Of a stretch of 64,000 nucleotides of DNA, positions 35,902-44,856 are shown piece by piece. A program made the translations under genes and the position numbers. Numbering within the stretch: position 1 is the stretch's first letter; every line of letters begins with the position of its first letter. The notes beneath the pieces were generated by a model. It made no database searches. It was not told the origin of the DNA and was given only the letters and a program-made list of their open reading frames with translations. The DNA is from Streptomyces sp. LHD-70 (GTDB lineage: Bacteria; Actinomycetota; Actinomycetes; Streptomycetales; Streptomycetaceae). The stretch covers positions 248,001 through 312,000 of the forward strand of contig NZ_JAVIFW010000010.1 of the NCBI RefSeq assembly GCF_031157275.1, written 5' to 3'.

Positions 35902-37184
35902 CCACACCGGCGGCTTCCACCCCTGCCCTCCTCACCGGTCTCGACTCCCGCCTGAAGGACCTGCGCGCCCTGTACGAGGACCTGCACGCCCACCCCGAAC
36001 TCTCCTTCCAGGAACACCGAACCGCCGCGATAGTGGCCGAACGGCTGCGCGCCCAGGGCTGGGACGTCACCGAGGGCGTCGGCGGCACCGGAGTGGTCGG
36101 CGTGCTGCGCTCCGGTGACGGCCCCGTCGTCCTGCTCCGCGCCGACATGGACGCCCTGCCCGTCGCTGAACGGACGGGCCTGCCGTACGCCTCGACCGTC
36201 ACCGCCGAGAACGCGGACGGCGAGACGGTCCCCGTGATGCACGCCTGCGGCCACGACATGCACACCACATGCCTGCTCGGCGCCACCACGCAGCTCGCCG
36301 CCCACCAGGACGCCTGGAACGGCACCGTCGTCGCGCTCTTCCAGCCCGCCGAAGAGATCGGCGGCGCACCGAAGTTGATCGACGACGGCTTCGCCGACCG
36401 CTTCCCGCGCGCCGACGTGTGCCTCGCCCAGCACGTGGCGCCGGTGCCGGCGGGCCTCGCCGCGACCCGGCCGGGACCGGTGATGTGCGCCTCCGACAGC
36501 CTGCGCGTCACGCTGTACGGCAAGGGCGGCCACGGCTCCATGCCGGAGGCGGCCGTCGACCCGGTGGTGATGGCCGCGGCCGTCGTGCTGCGCCTGCAGA
36601 CCGTCGTCGCCCGCGAGGTGGCCGCCCATCAGACCGCGGTGCTCACGGTCGGCTCGATCAACGCCGGTACGAAGGAGAACATCATCCCGGACACCGCCGA
36701 GCTCAAGCTCGGCCTGCGCACCTCCGACCCGAAGGTGCGCGACCGGGTGCTCGCGGCGATCCGGCGCGTGACGCTCGCCGAGGCCGCGGCCTCGGGCGCC
36801 CCCCGGGAACCGGATTTCGAGATGCTGCACCGCCTTCCGCTCACCGTGAACGACCCCGAGGCGACGGAGAAGGTGCGGGCCGCGCTTGCCGCCCGTATCG
36901 GCGAGCGGATGCACGTCATGGCGCGACCGCTCAACGGCAGCGAGGACTTCAACGTCTTCGCCGAGGCGCTCGGCGCACCCTCGGTCTACTGGCACTTCGG
37001 CGGCGCCGACCCGGACGCCTTCGCGGGCACGGACCTGGCCGCGGTGCTGGAGGACGGCTTTCCCGCCGACATCCCCATCAACCACTCCCCGTACTACGCC
37101 CCCGTACCGGAGCCGACCATCGAGCACGGCGTCACGCTCCTGCTCACCGCGGCGTCCGCCTGGCTGGCCCCCGAGGCGCAGTAG
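35898..37184 (+). CDS. M20-family amidohydrolase/peptidase
   Basis: A 428-residue metallo-hydrolase. Metal-binding residues are in RADMDALPV, VMHACGHDMHTTCLLG, QPAEE (general base Glu) and the late NGSEDFN. The lid domain has GKGGHGSMPEAAVDP. This group removes N-acyl or similar groups from amino acids or short peptides (hippuricase, IAA-amino acid hydrolase, N-acyl-L-amino acid amidohydrolase). It starts by ATGA overlap with the MFS gene and precedes a CapA-like gene, so all three probably act in one uptake-and-cleavage route. Confidence 0.88.
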   Translation: MTTPAASTPALLTGLDSRLKDLRALYEDLHAHPELSFQEHRTAAIVAERLRAQGWDVTEGVGGTGVVGVLRSGDGPVVLLRADMDALPVAERTGLPYASTVTAENADGETVPVMHACGHDMHTTCLLGATTQLAAHQDAWNGTVVALFQPAEEIGGAPKLIDDGFADRFPRADVCLAQHVAPVPAGLAATRPGPVMCASDSLRVTLYGKGGHGSMPEAAVDPVVMAAAVVLRLQTVVAREVAAHQTAVLTVGSINAGTKENIIPDTAELKLGLRTSDPKVRDRVLAAIRRVTLAEAAASGAPREPDFEMLHRLPLTVNDPEATEKVRAALAARIGERMHVMARPLNGSEDFNVFAEALGAPSVYWHFGGADPDAFAGTDLAAVLEDGFPADIPINHSPYYAPVPEPTIEHGVTLLLTAASAWLAPEAQ

Positions 37185-37242
37185 CCAGACCCAGACCACC
37201 CCCTGTCACGCCACCCCGCCCCGTACGAGAGGCCGCCCCCGC

Positions 37243-38652
37243 ATGACCGACCCGACCCTGACCCTCGCCGCCACCGGCGACTACCTCGCCACGTTGCGCC
37301 TACCCGCAGGACACCAGGGCTTCGAGCAGGTCCGGGCGATCCTCCGGGAGGCCGACTGCGCGGTCACCAACCTGGAGATGACCATCCTGGACGACGGCGA
37401 AGGCACAGCGGGCGCCCTCTCCGGCGGCACCCATCTGCGCACCGCCCCGGACCGTCTCGACGACCTCAAGGCCTACGGCTTCCACCTGGTCGGCACCGCC
37501 AACAACCACGTACTGGACTACGGCATCGACGGCCTCGAAGCGCACCACCGCCACCTGCGGACGGCCGGGATCAGCGCGAGCGGCACCGGTGCACAGCTCG
37601 CCGAGGCGTCCCGCGCCGTGTTCCATGACAGCCCGAACGGCCGCGTCGCCCTCGTCTCCGTCGTGTCCACGGCCCACCGCACCTGGCATGCGAGCCGGCA
37701 GCGCGGCGACCTGGCCGGGCGCCCGGGCGTGAACGGGCTGCGGCACGTCAAGTCCCTGGCCGTCACGGCGGATCAGGTCCGGGCGCTGACGGAGATCGCC
37801 GCCCTGACCGAGACCAACAACATGGTCGACATGCAGATCCGGGAGGGCTTCGTCCCCCCGCTGCCGCCCGGTCACATCCCCTTCGGGAACGACCTGTACG
37901 GCTACCCGCAGATCTACCACGCAGCTGCGGCGGACGAGCGGCTCGGCCTGACCACCCACCCGCACCCCGACGACATGGCCCGCCTCACCCGGACCATCCG
38001 TGACGCCGCCCTCCAGGCCGACTCCGTGATCGTGAACTTCCACGCCCACGAGATGAAGGGCGACGACAAGACCGCGCCCGCGGACTTCGTGCACACCGCG
38101 GCCCGAGCGTTCATCGACGCCGGAGCCCACGCGGTCATCGGCCACGGCCCGCACGTCGTCCGCGGCATCGAGCTCTACTCCGGCCGCCTCATCTGCTACA
38201 GCACGGGCGACTTCGTCTTCCAGGACGAGACCCTCCAGGCCCTCCCGCAGGAGTGGTACGACGAACACGGTTACGTCGACGAGGAGTCGGGCCGGCGCGT
38301 CCGCTTCTCCGGCGCGCCCGGCGAGGAGACCGACGGGGTCACCCTCCAGGAGGGCATGCACAAGCTGGCCGCCGCCGCGGGCGAGCACTGGCTGTCGAAC
38401 AGCTGGGACGCGATGCACGGCATCCTGCCCGTCTGGAAGCAGCGCCCGGACGGCACCCTCGCCGAACTCACCGTCCACGCGCTGGACTTGGGCCGCGACC
38501 TGCCCGTGTCCCGCAAGGGCTTCCCGGCCCCGGCTGGCGGTGCGGAAGGCCGCCGCCTGCTGACCGAACTCGCCGAGCGGTCGGCCCCGTACGGCACGTC
38601 GTTCGAGATCGCGGCGGACGGGGCCTCGGCACGGCTTGTGCTCAGCGCGTAG
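37243..38652 (+). CDS. CapA-family protein (metallophosphatase-like fold)
   Basis: A 469-residue CapA/PgsA-type protein. Family hallmarks are LTLAATGDYLA, ADCAVTNLEM, VGTANNHVLDYG, VIVNFHAHE and AHAVIGHGPHVVRGIE, which place Asp, Glu, Asn-His and His residues as in dimetal phosphatases. CapA proteins are known from poly-gamma-glutamate capsule genes, but no capB/capC genes are here. No signal peptide is seen, so this protein is probably cytoplasmic, and its job in this operon is unknown. The stop codon is inside an 8-bp repeat. Confidence 0.8.
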   Translation: MTDPTLTLAATGDYLATLRLPAGHQGFEQVRAILREADCAVTNLEMTILDDGEGTAGALSGGTHLRTAPDRLDDLKAYGFHLVGTANNHVLDYGIDGLEAHHRHLRTAGISASGTGAQLAEASRAVFHDSPNGRVALVSVVSTAHRTWHASRQRGDLAGRPGVNGLRHVKSLAVTADQVRALTEIAALTETNNMVDMQIREGFVPPLPPGHIPFGNDLYGYPQIYHAAAADERLGLTTHPHPDDMARLTRTIRDAALQADSVIVNFHAHEMKGDDKTAPADFVHTAARAFIDAGAHAVIGHGPHVVRGIELYSGRLICYSTGDFVFQDETLQALPQEWYDEHGYVDEESGRRVRFSGAPGEETDGVTLQEGMHKLAAAAGEHWLSNSWDAMHGILPVWKQRPDGTLAELTVHALDLGRDLPVSRKGFPAPAGGAEGRRLLTELAERSAPYGTSFEIAADGASARLVLSA

Positions 38653-38668
38653 GCGCGTAGGCGCGTAG
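38645..38668. repeat. three tandem 8-bp units at the CapA stop codon
   Basis: GCGCGTAG occurs three times in a row, followed by a degenerate TCGCGGAG. The TAG of the first unit (38650-38652) is the stop codon of the CapA-like gene. Since 8 is not a multiple of three, other copies do not repeat the stop in frame. Confidence 0.8.
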
Positions 38669-38786
38669 TCGCGGAGGAACGGGTAGCCCATGCTCGGCCG
38701 GGGAAACGTCGGGCGGGCGCCGATGAGTTTGGTCCGGGATCCGGGTCTACCGTCCTGAAACCGTTGACTGCGAGGGAGACCCCGTC

Positions 38787-39194
38787 ATGTACCAGCAGAT
38801 GATCTTCGTGAATCTGGCCACCGGCGACCTCGGCGCCGCCAGGAAGTTCTTCACCGCCCTGGGCTACGAGATCAATGCCCAGTTCAGCGACGAGACCACC
38901 GCCTCGATCCCGCTCGGCGACACGATCGTGGTCATGCTCCACACGCCGGAGAAGTACGCCGAGTTCACCAAGAAGCAGATCGTGGACTCGACCACCTCCA
39001 GCGAAGTGCTGCTCGCCCTGAGCGCCGAGACCCGCGAGAAGGTCGACGAACTGGTCGAGAAGGCCGTCGCGGCAGGCGGCCAGGTCACGGGCGAGACCCA
39101 GGACCACGGCTTCATGTACGGCCGGGCCTTCGACGACCTGGACGGGCACACGTGGGAGGTCGTGTGGATGGACCCGGCCGCTGTGGAGGGCTGA
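38787..39194 (+). CDS. VOC-family (glyoxalase-like) protein
   Basis: A 135-residue single-domain vicinal-oxygen-chelate protein: MIFVNLATGDLGAARKFFTALGYEINAQFSD at the N-terminus and FDDLDGHTWEVVWMDP at the C-terminus, where the Glu is a usual metal ligand. This type (YP_ homologues of PhnB/glyoxalase-related) has unknown substrates. The start has GAGGGAG upstream. It is followed by two hairpins. Confidence 0.82.
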   Translation: MYQQMIFVNLATGDLGAARKFFTALGYEINAQFSDETTASIPLGDTIVVMLHTPEKYAEFTKKQIVDSTTSSEVLLALSAETREKVDELVEKAVAAGGQVTGETQDHGFMYGRAFDDLDGHTWEVVWMDPAAVEG

Positions 39195-39200
39195 CGGCGA

Positions 39201-39233
39201 CCGCCCGCCCGCGCCGGGCGGGGCTTCGGCCCC
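39201..39233. terminator. double hairpin after the VOC gene
   Basis: CCGCCCG (39201-39207) pairs with CGGGCGG (39215-39221), and GGGGC-TTCG-GCCCC (39220-39233) forms a stable UUCG tetraloop hairpin. The two structures overlap by two bases. They separate the VOC gene from a converging gene. Confidence 0.6.
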
Positions 39234-39280
39234 CTGGTGCGCCCGTCCCTGGTCCCCCCGGTGCCCCCCTGGTTCGCCCC

Positions 39281-39850
39281 CTAGTTCGACGCGTGCCGTG
39301 AGACGTCCGTGATCCGGCACTTCACCGGGCCGTCGGCCTCCTCGAAGCCCGTGGCGGACTTGCGGGCGACCTGGCCGGGGGCGAGGTGGTGCGTCGTGAC
39401 GAAGCCCTCGGCGACGCGTTCTCCGCGGGCGTCCCCGGCGTCCCCGGCGTCCCCGGCGTCCACGAACTCGATGCCGATGACGTAGTCGGACGGTTTCGAG
39501 CTGTGGTTCGTGATCCGCAGCTCGGCGGTGGGCCGGCGCGTGCTGTGGGGGACGGTGCAGCTCGTGATCTCCACATCGGCGCGCGGGCCGGTGACCGGGG
39601 GAGTCTGTTGTTCCTGTCGGGGTGGGGTGCGGGGCGGTTCGTCACCGCCTCCGTCGCCGGTGACGACCGCGATCACCCCGATGGCGATCACCACGGCTGC
39701 GATACCGAGCAGGACGCGGAGCAGTACGCGAAGCAGGGCCCGGACCCGCCCCGTACCGGAACGCTTCGGCGGGGGCGGCTGACCCCACCGCGGTCCACCG
39801 CGGGGCGTGCCCCGGTCCGGGGGTGGGGGTGGGGAGTTCCAGTTCGGCAT
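39281..39850 (-). CDS. hypothetical membrane-anchored protein
   Basis: A 189-residue protein with a Pro-rich cytoplasmic head (PPPPPDRGTPRGG), one membrane helix near residues 38-65 (RVLLRVLLGIAAVVIAIGVIAVVTG) and an extracellular beta-type domain (VEITSCTVPHSTRRPTAELRITNHSS...DYVIGIEFVD) resembling FxLYD-like domains. Two Cys may form a disulfide. Within the domain a 9-bp tandem repeat (39430-39456) codes for AGDAGDAGD, an insertion that may vary. Function unknown. Confidence 0.68.
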   Translation of the reverse strand: MPNWNSPPPPPDRGTPRGGPRWGQPPPPKRSGTGRVRALLRVLLRVLLGIAAVVIAIGVIAVVTGDGGGDEPPRTPPRQEQQTPPVTGPRADVEITSCTVPHSTRRPTAELRITNHSSKPSDYVIGIEFVDAGDAGDAGDARGERVAEGFVTTHHLAPGQVARKSATGFEEADGPVKCRITDVSRHASN

Positions 39851-39967
39851 GACGCCCCCCGGGTGCGGTGCGGGGCTGATGCACTCAGACTCCTCCCGCA
39901 GGGGCGTTCGTGCACCTCGGCGACCCCGGGCTGCCGGGTCTGGCCCCGGTCCTCCGGGCTGGACGCC

Positions 39968-40945
39968 TCACCTCCTCCGCTCCCTCCTCCCCAGCAACTG
40001 CTCGCGCAGCGCTGTCAGTTGGTGGGACGTCTCCACCGCGCGGGTCTCGTCCAGCGTGGTGAGGGCGAGGAGGAGCGCGTCCGCGACCACCAGGGCGGTG
40101 AGGGCCTCCGTCGTGATGCCCGTCGGGGTGTGCGGGGCGGTGAGGACCGCGTCGACCCGGGGGCCGTACGTCTCCGCGAGCTCGTCCGTGACCAGGACGA
40201 CGCGCGCGCCGACCGCCTGCGCGCGGTCCACGAGGACCGAGAGCTCGGCCAGGTCACGGCCCGGCTGGAAGATCACCACCGCGTCGCCGTGCCGGATCGC
40301 GAGCAGCTGGTCGGCGAGGGCGAAGCCGGTGGCGCCCGCACAGCGGGAGCGGCGGCCGATCCGGCCGAGCGCCAACGCCAGGTGGCGCGCGGCGAGTTCG
40401 GACGCGGCGATGCCGTAGCAGTGGATCTCCTTCGCCTCCGCCAGGATCCCCACCGCGTCACTGAGTGCCGCGCCGGGTGTGAGCCGGCGGGCGTGCTCGA
40501 TGCGCTCCTGTGCCTCGTCGAAGACGTCCCCCCAGATCGCGTCCAGGTCGCGCCCGACGTGGTCGATGCGCTGCTTGAGGCGTACCTCCGGCGCGACGGC
40601 CGCGGTGAAGTCGACGGCCAACTCCCGCTTGAGCGCGGGCAGTCCGGCATAGCCGAGGCGCTGCAGCGCCCGTACGACCGTGGCGTTGCTCGTGCCGCTC
40701 GCCGTGCCCAGCTCCTGCGCCGAGGCGAAGAGCAGGGACTCGGCGGGGGCGCTCGCGAGATGGCGGGCGACCGCGCGCTCGGACGCGGACAGGACGTCCC
40801 ACTGCGCGCGCACGGCGGTGCGCAGCCGCGCCGCGGCGGCCTCGGGCTCACTCAGGGAGCCCCCGGCGGCGGCCGGGTCCCCGATGGCGGCCGGGTCCGC
40901 GTCGTCGTCCGGTCCGTTCCCCGATCCTTGCTCTGAAATCGTCAT
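39968..40945 (-). CDS. MurR/RpiR-family regulator with SIS domain
   Basis: A 325-residue regulator: N-terminal RpiR helix-turn-helix (ASAQELGTASGTSNATVVRALQRLGYAGLPALKREL) and a SIS sugar-phosphate-binding domain (EIHCYGIAASELAARHLALALGRIG...GDAVVIFQPGRDLAELSVLVDRAQAVGARVVLVTDE). Such proteins sense phosphosugars, for example MurNAc-6-phosphate, or other ligands. It is divergent from the C45 hydrolase/Dpp operon, with a 130-base shared region containing palindromic sites, and is very likely its regulator. Confidence 0.87.
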   Translation of the reverse strand: MTISEQGSGNGPDDDADPAAIGDPAAAGGSLSEPEAAAARLRTAVRAQWDVLSASERAVARHLASAPAESLLFASAQELGTASGTSNATVVRALQRLGYAGLPALKRELAVDFTAAVAPEVRLKQRIDHVGRDLDAIWGDVFDEAQERIEHARRLTPGAALSDAVGILAEAKEIHCYGIAASELAARHLALALGRIGRRSRCAGATGFALADQLLAIRHGDAVVIFQPGRDLAELSVLVDRAQAVGARVVLVTDELAETYGPRVDAVLTAPHTPTGITTEALTALVVADALLLALTTLDETRAVETSHQLTALREQLLGRRERRR

Positions 40946-40970
40946 TACAGCTCTTGACTTCCGTGTGATC

Positions 40971-41028
40971 GACGTTACTCTCCTGAACAAGGCATTCCAA
41001 GAGGAGAGAAGTTAGTAACCGACGTTAC
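40971..41028. promoter_or_regulatory. candidate operator of the RpiR/C45-Dpp divergent region
   Basis: GACGTTAC occurs at 40971-40978 and again at 41021-41028, 50 bases apart. The second copy is part of a perfect palindrome, GTAACCGACGTTAC (5-bp arms, 41015-41028). The spacing is near five helix turns, suited to looping by an RpiR oligomer. A TCTTGACTTCC stretch near 40952 may hold the -35 box of one promoter. Confidence 0.45.
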
Positions 41029-41075
41029 AGCACGCCTGTGGGCGTCGTCGCCTCTCTCCACCCGCGAGGAGAAGA

Positions 41076-42239
41076 ATGGCACCCCGTACGCTCCCCGAGA
41101 TCGAGATCTCCGGCACTCCCCGCGACCGCGGCCGGCAGTACGGCGAAGCGGTCCGGCCCCAACTGCACGCCGCGCGCGCCTATTACGAAGACGCCTTCGG
41201 CCAGTCCTCGGGCCTCACCTGGGACCAGGTCACCGCCCGCGCCACCCGCTGGCTCGACCCGGTGCGTGCCTACGCCCCCGAGCTGGTCGAGGAGATGCGC
41301 GGCATCGCCGACGGCGCCGGGGTAGGCCTGCTCGACGTCCTCGCGCTCAACGCCCGCGGCGAGGTCATCTACGACAGATCCTTCGCCACCATGGCCCACG
41401 GCCCCGCCGAGCCCCAGGACGAGGAACCCGCCGAGGGCTGCACCTCCTTCGCGGCGTACGGCGAGGCCAGCGGCGACGGCCACGTATGGGCCGGGCAGAA
41501 CTGGGACTGGCGGGCGGGCGTCGCCGACACCGTCGTCCTGCTGCGTATCGTGCAGCCGCCCAAACCCACCCTGATCATGCAGGTCGAGGCCGGACAGATC
41601 GGCCGCCAGGGCGCCAACTCGGCCGGGATCGCGCTCAACGCCAACGGCCTCGGAGGCCGTTTCAGCGACGCGATCGGACTGCCGCAGACCGTCGTCCGGC
41701 GCAGCGTCCTCGACCAGCACACCGTCACCGACGCCCTGGACGTGCTCTGCCGCACCCGCGCCCACATCGCCTCCAACGCCCTGCTCACCTGCCGCGAGGG
41801 CTTCGCGGTGGACCTGGAGACGACACCGGCCGGCATCGGCTGGATGTACCCCACGGATGGACTGCTCGTGCACGGCAACCACTACCAGGCCGGGATACCG
41901 GCGCCCCTCGCCGCCGGCTACCGCCCGATGTCCTCGGACTCGCTGGTCCGCGTCCCCCGCGCCGAACAGGGCCTGCGCGCCCTGCGTGAAGCCACCGGGC
42001 CCGACGAGTCCCGCAAGGTCGTCAAGCAGGCGATGTCCGACCACCTCGGCCACCCCGAGTCGCTGTGCACCCATCCCGACCCGCGCCGCCCCACCGTCAA
42101 GCACTGGATGACGCTGGTCTCCTCCTGCGTCGACCTCACCACCGGCGACTACCACGCGACGGCGGGCACCCCCTGCGACCGCGACTACCAACACCTGCCC
42201 TGGAACCTCTACGACGGCCCGTACGGAGACACCAGATGA
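41076..42239 (+). CDS. C45-family autoproteolytic acyltransferase/hydrolase
   Basis: A 387-residue protein of the acyl-CoA:6-aminopenicillanate acyltransferase (C45, Ntn-hydrolase) family. The nucleophile is Cys122 in EGCTSFAAYGEAS, followed by the conserved AGQNWDWRAG and later LTCREGFAVDLETTP and HGNHY. In this family the chain is cut just before the Cys to expose the catalytic amine. Substrates include N-acyl peptides and penicillins. It is the first gene of an oligopeptide ABC operon; its stop overlaps the start of the binding protein (ATGA). Probably cleaves the imported compound in the cytoplasm; no signal peptide is seen. Confidence 0.85.
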   Translation: MAPRTLPEIEISGTPRDRGRQYGEAVRPQLHAARAYYEDAFGQSSGLTWDQVTARATRWLDPVRAYAPELVEEMRGIADGAGVGLLDVLALNARGEVIYDRSFATMAHGPAEPQDEEPAEGCTSFAAYGEASGDGHVWAGQNWDWRAGVADTVVLLRIVQPPKPTLIMQVEAGQIGRQGANSAGIALNANGLGGRFSDAIGLPQTVVRRSVLDQHTVTDALDVLCRTRAHIASNALLTCREGFAVDLETTPAGIGWMYPTDGLLVHGNHYQAGIPAPLAAGYRPMSSDSLVRVPRAEQGLRALREATGPDESRKVVKQAMSDHLGHPESLCTHPDPRRPTVKHWMTLVSSCVDLTTGDYHATAGTPCDRDYQHLPWNLYDGPYGDTR

Positions 42240-43879
42240 CCACCAAGCGCACCGCGGCCGCCCTCGCCGCGCTCGGAGCCCTGCTCGCCTGCTCGGCCTG
42301 CGCGGGCGCCGACAACACCGCGCTCGGCGGGCAGCCCGCCGACGCCGCGAAGCTCCGCCTCACCGCCACCACCCCGGCGGCCAAGGGCGAACTGGCAAGC
42401 GCCGACTGGCTGTTGGAGGACGAGCCGGACTCCCTCGACCTCGACACGCAGGGCACCAGTGCGGGCCGCGTCGTCCTCACCAACGTCTGCGAGCGGCTCT
42501 ACCAACTGCAGCCCGACATGACCATCGAGCCGTTCCTCGCCGAGAAGGCCGACAACCCCGACGACACCACCCTCGTCCTCACCGTGCGCGACGGCGTCAC
42601 CTTCCACGACGGCTCCCCGCTCACCGCCGACGACGTCCTGTGGAGCCTGGAGCGGCACGCCGACCCGGACATGGAGCAGTCCGACGAATTCGGCAACGTC
42701 GCGTCGATGAGGAAGACCGGCCCGCGCGAGATCACGGTCCGCTTCAAGGAGCCCGACGCCCTCTTCACCAAGGCCCTCGCGGGAGACGCCGGCATCGTCT
42801 GGAACAAGGAGCGGGTTACGGAGGCGGGCAAGGAGTTCGGGACCCCGGGACAGCCCGACGCCTGCTCGGGCCCGTACGCCCTGAAGAGTTGGAAGTCCGG
42901 CGACTCCCTCACCATCGAGGCGTACGACGACTACTGGGGCGAGCAGCCCAGGACCCGGCAGGTCGTCTTCCGCTGGGCCGCCGACAGCGCCCTCGTCAAC
43001 GCCCTGAAGACCGGCGCCGCCGACGGCGCCTACGCCGAATCGCCCAACACCGCCGCCGCCCTGCGCACCGCCAAGGGCCTCGACCAGCACTACGGCCCCT
43101 CCACCGCCGCCCTCGTCCTCATCCCCACCGCCCGCGGCGGCCTCAAGGACCCGCAGGTGCGCCGCGCCCTGTCCCTCGCCCTCGATCGCAAGGGCATCGC
43201 CGACTCCGGATACGGCGGCCTCGTCCAGCCCTGGGCGGCCCCCGTCGGCTCCGGCGCCTGGGGGTACGAGAAGGGTGCGTTCGCCGCGGCGCAGAAGAAG
43301 TTGGACCGGTACGCGCCCGCCACGCCCGACGCCGACGACCTCACCGAGGCCAAACGGCTCGTGAAGGCCGCGGGCACCCCGACCGACCCCGTCGTCATCG
43401 GCACGGACAGCAGCCAGGGCCGCACGGTCGTCGCCAACGCCGTCCGCGCCGCACTCCAGCGCATCGGCATCAAGGGCCGGATCAAGACCGTGCCGACCGC
43501 GCAGTTCGAGGAGTTCTACAGCGACCCGCAGGCCCGCGCCGACATCGACGTCCTGGTGGGGGACTGGTACATCTCGAAGGCCGACCCCATGGGCTTCTAC
43601 GACAACGGCCTCGCCGACTCGCCCAACAACTGGGTGGGCTTCGCGAGCAAGGACTACGACCGGACCGTCCAGCGCGCCCTCGCCACCCTCGACGACGGCG
43701 AGCGCGCCGAACTCGCCATGGACGTACAGCGGCAGTTCGTGTCCGAGGCCGTGTGGATCCCCGTCGCCCAGGTGCCCTCCGCCCTGATCCTCAGCGACCG
43801 CCTCACCGGCCCGCCCGCCTCCCAGGCGTACTTGTACTACCCGTGGGCCGCCCACCTCGGCGCCAAGAAGGGCGGGTGA
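42236..43879 (+). CDS. peptide/nickel-type ABC transporter substrate-binding lipoprotein
   Basis: A 547-residue family 5 binding protein. The signal is a lipoprotein type (ALAALGALLACSACAG; Cys near residue 19 or 22). Conserved segments are DWLLEDEPDSLDLDTQG, LRDGVTFHDG-type (VRDGVTFHDGSPLTADDV), VRRALSLALDRKGI and a C-terminal WIPVAQVPSALILS. It delivers an oligopeptide-like ligand to the two permeases encoded next. Coupled by overlap with the genes on both sides. Confidence 0.9.
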   Translation: MTTKRTAAALAALGALLACSACAGADNTALGGQPADAAKLRLTATTPAAKGELASADWLLEDEPDSLDLDTQGTSAGRVVLTNVCERLYQLQPDMTIEPFLAEKADNPDDTTLVLTVRDGVTFHDGSPLTADDVLWSLERHADPDMEQSDEFGNVASMRKTGPREITVRFKEPDALFTKALAGDAGIVWNKERVTEAGKEFGTPGQPDACSGPYALKSWKSGDSLTIEAYDDYWGEQPRTRQVVFRWAADSALVNALKTGAADGAYAESPNTAAALRTAKGLDQHYGPSTAALVLIPTARGGLKDPQVRRALSLALDRKGIADSGYGGLVQPWAAPVGSGAWGYEKGAFAAAQKKLDRYAPATPDADDLTEAKRLVKAAGTPTDPVVIGTDSSQGRTVVANAVRAALQRIGIKGRIKTVPTAQFEEFYSDPQARADIDVLVGDWYISKADPMGFYDNGLADSPNNWVGFASKDYDRTVQRALATLDDGERAELAMDVQRQFVSEAVWIPVAQVPSALILSDRLTGPPASQAYLYYPWAAHLGAKKGG

Positions 43880-44856
43880 GCCCCGTGCCGATCCGTATCG
43901 CGGGACGCCTCGTGCACCGACTGGCCGGGGTGCTCGCCACGCTCCTCGCCGCGTCCTTCGTCATCTTCTCCGCCGTGTACGCCGCCCCCGGCGACCCCGC
44001 CGTGTTCCTCGCGGGCGGGCGCGACAAGCTCACACCGGAACGGCTCGCGCAGGTGCGCGCCGAGTACCACCTCGACGAACCCCTCGTCGTGCAGTACGCC
44101 CGCTGGCTCTGGGACTGCCTCCACTTCGATCTCGGCCGCTCCTTCAAGTACAGCGACCAGGTGGCCGACCTGGTGGCCGCCCGCTTCCCGACGACGCTCC
44201 AACTCGTGGCGTACGCCACCCTGTTGTTCGTGGTCCTCGGCGTCGGCGCCGGAGTGCTCGCCGCCGTGAAGCGGTCCACGTGGGTGGACTCCGCCGTCGT
44301 CGGCGGCACCACACTCGCCGCGTCCGTGCCGTCCTTCGTCGCCGCCATCGCCCTGGTCTCGCTCTTCGGCGTCCAGCTCGGCTGGTTCCCGGTCACCGGC
44401 AGCGGCGAGGGCCTCGGCGGCACGATCCGCCATCTCACCCTGCCCGCCGTGTCGTTGGCGCTCGGCGCGCTCGCCATCGTCAGCCGCGTCACCCGCCAGT
44501 CCATGGCCGACGCCGCCGCGTCCGACCACGTCGAGGCCGCCCGGATCTCCGGCGTACCGGAACGCGACATCGTCCGCCGCCACATCCTGCGCAACGCCCT
44601 CGGCCCCGTCGTCACCATGTGCGGCCTCGTCATGGCGGGCATGCTCGCCGGCACCGTCGTCGTGGAGACCGCCTTCGGCATCAGCGGCATCGGCTCGCTG
44701 CTCGTCGGCGCCATCAACACCCATGACTTCCCGGTGGCCCAGGCCGTCCTGCTCCTCATGGTCACCGGCTACATCGTGGTGACCACCCTGGTCGACGCCG
44801 TCCATCCACTCCTCGACCCGCGCGTCGCCCGCGTCGCGCAAGGGAGTTCCCGATGA
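43876..44856 (+). CDS. Dpp/Opp-type ABC transporter permease (DppB-like)
   Basis: A 326-residue permease with six helices. The N-terminus (RLAGVLATLLAASFVIFSAVYAAPGDPA) and the EAA-type loop (DHVEAARISGVPERDIVRRHILRNALGPVVT) are typical DppB. It starts GTG, overlapping the binding-protein stop (GTGA), and overlaps the next permease by 4 bases. Confidence 0.92.
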   Translation: MSPVPIRIAGRLVHRLAGVLATLLAASFVIFSAVYAAPGDPAVFLAGGRDKLTPERLAQVRAEYHLDEPLVVQYARWLWDCLHFDLGRSFKYSDQVADLVAARFPTTLQLVAYATLLFVVLGVGAGVLAAVKRSTWVDSAVVGGTTLAASVPSFVAAIALVSLFGVQLGWFPVTGSGEGLGGTIRHLTLPAVSLALGALAIVSRVTRQSMADAAASDHVEAARISGVPERDIVRRHILRNALGPVVTMCGLVMAGMLAGTVVVETAFGISGIGSLLVGAINTHDFPVAQAVLLLMVTGYIVVTTLVDAVHPLLDPRVARVAQGSSR

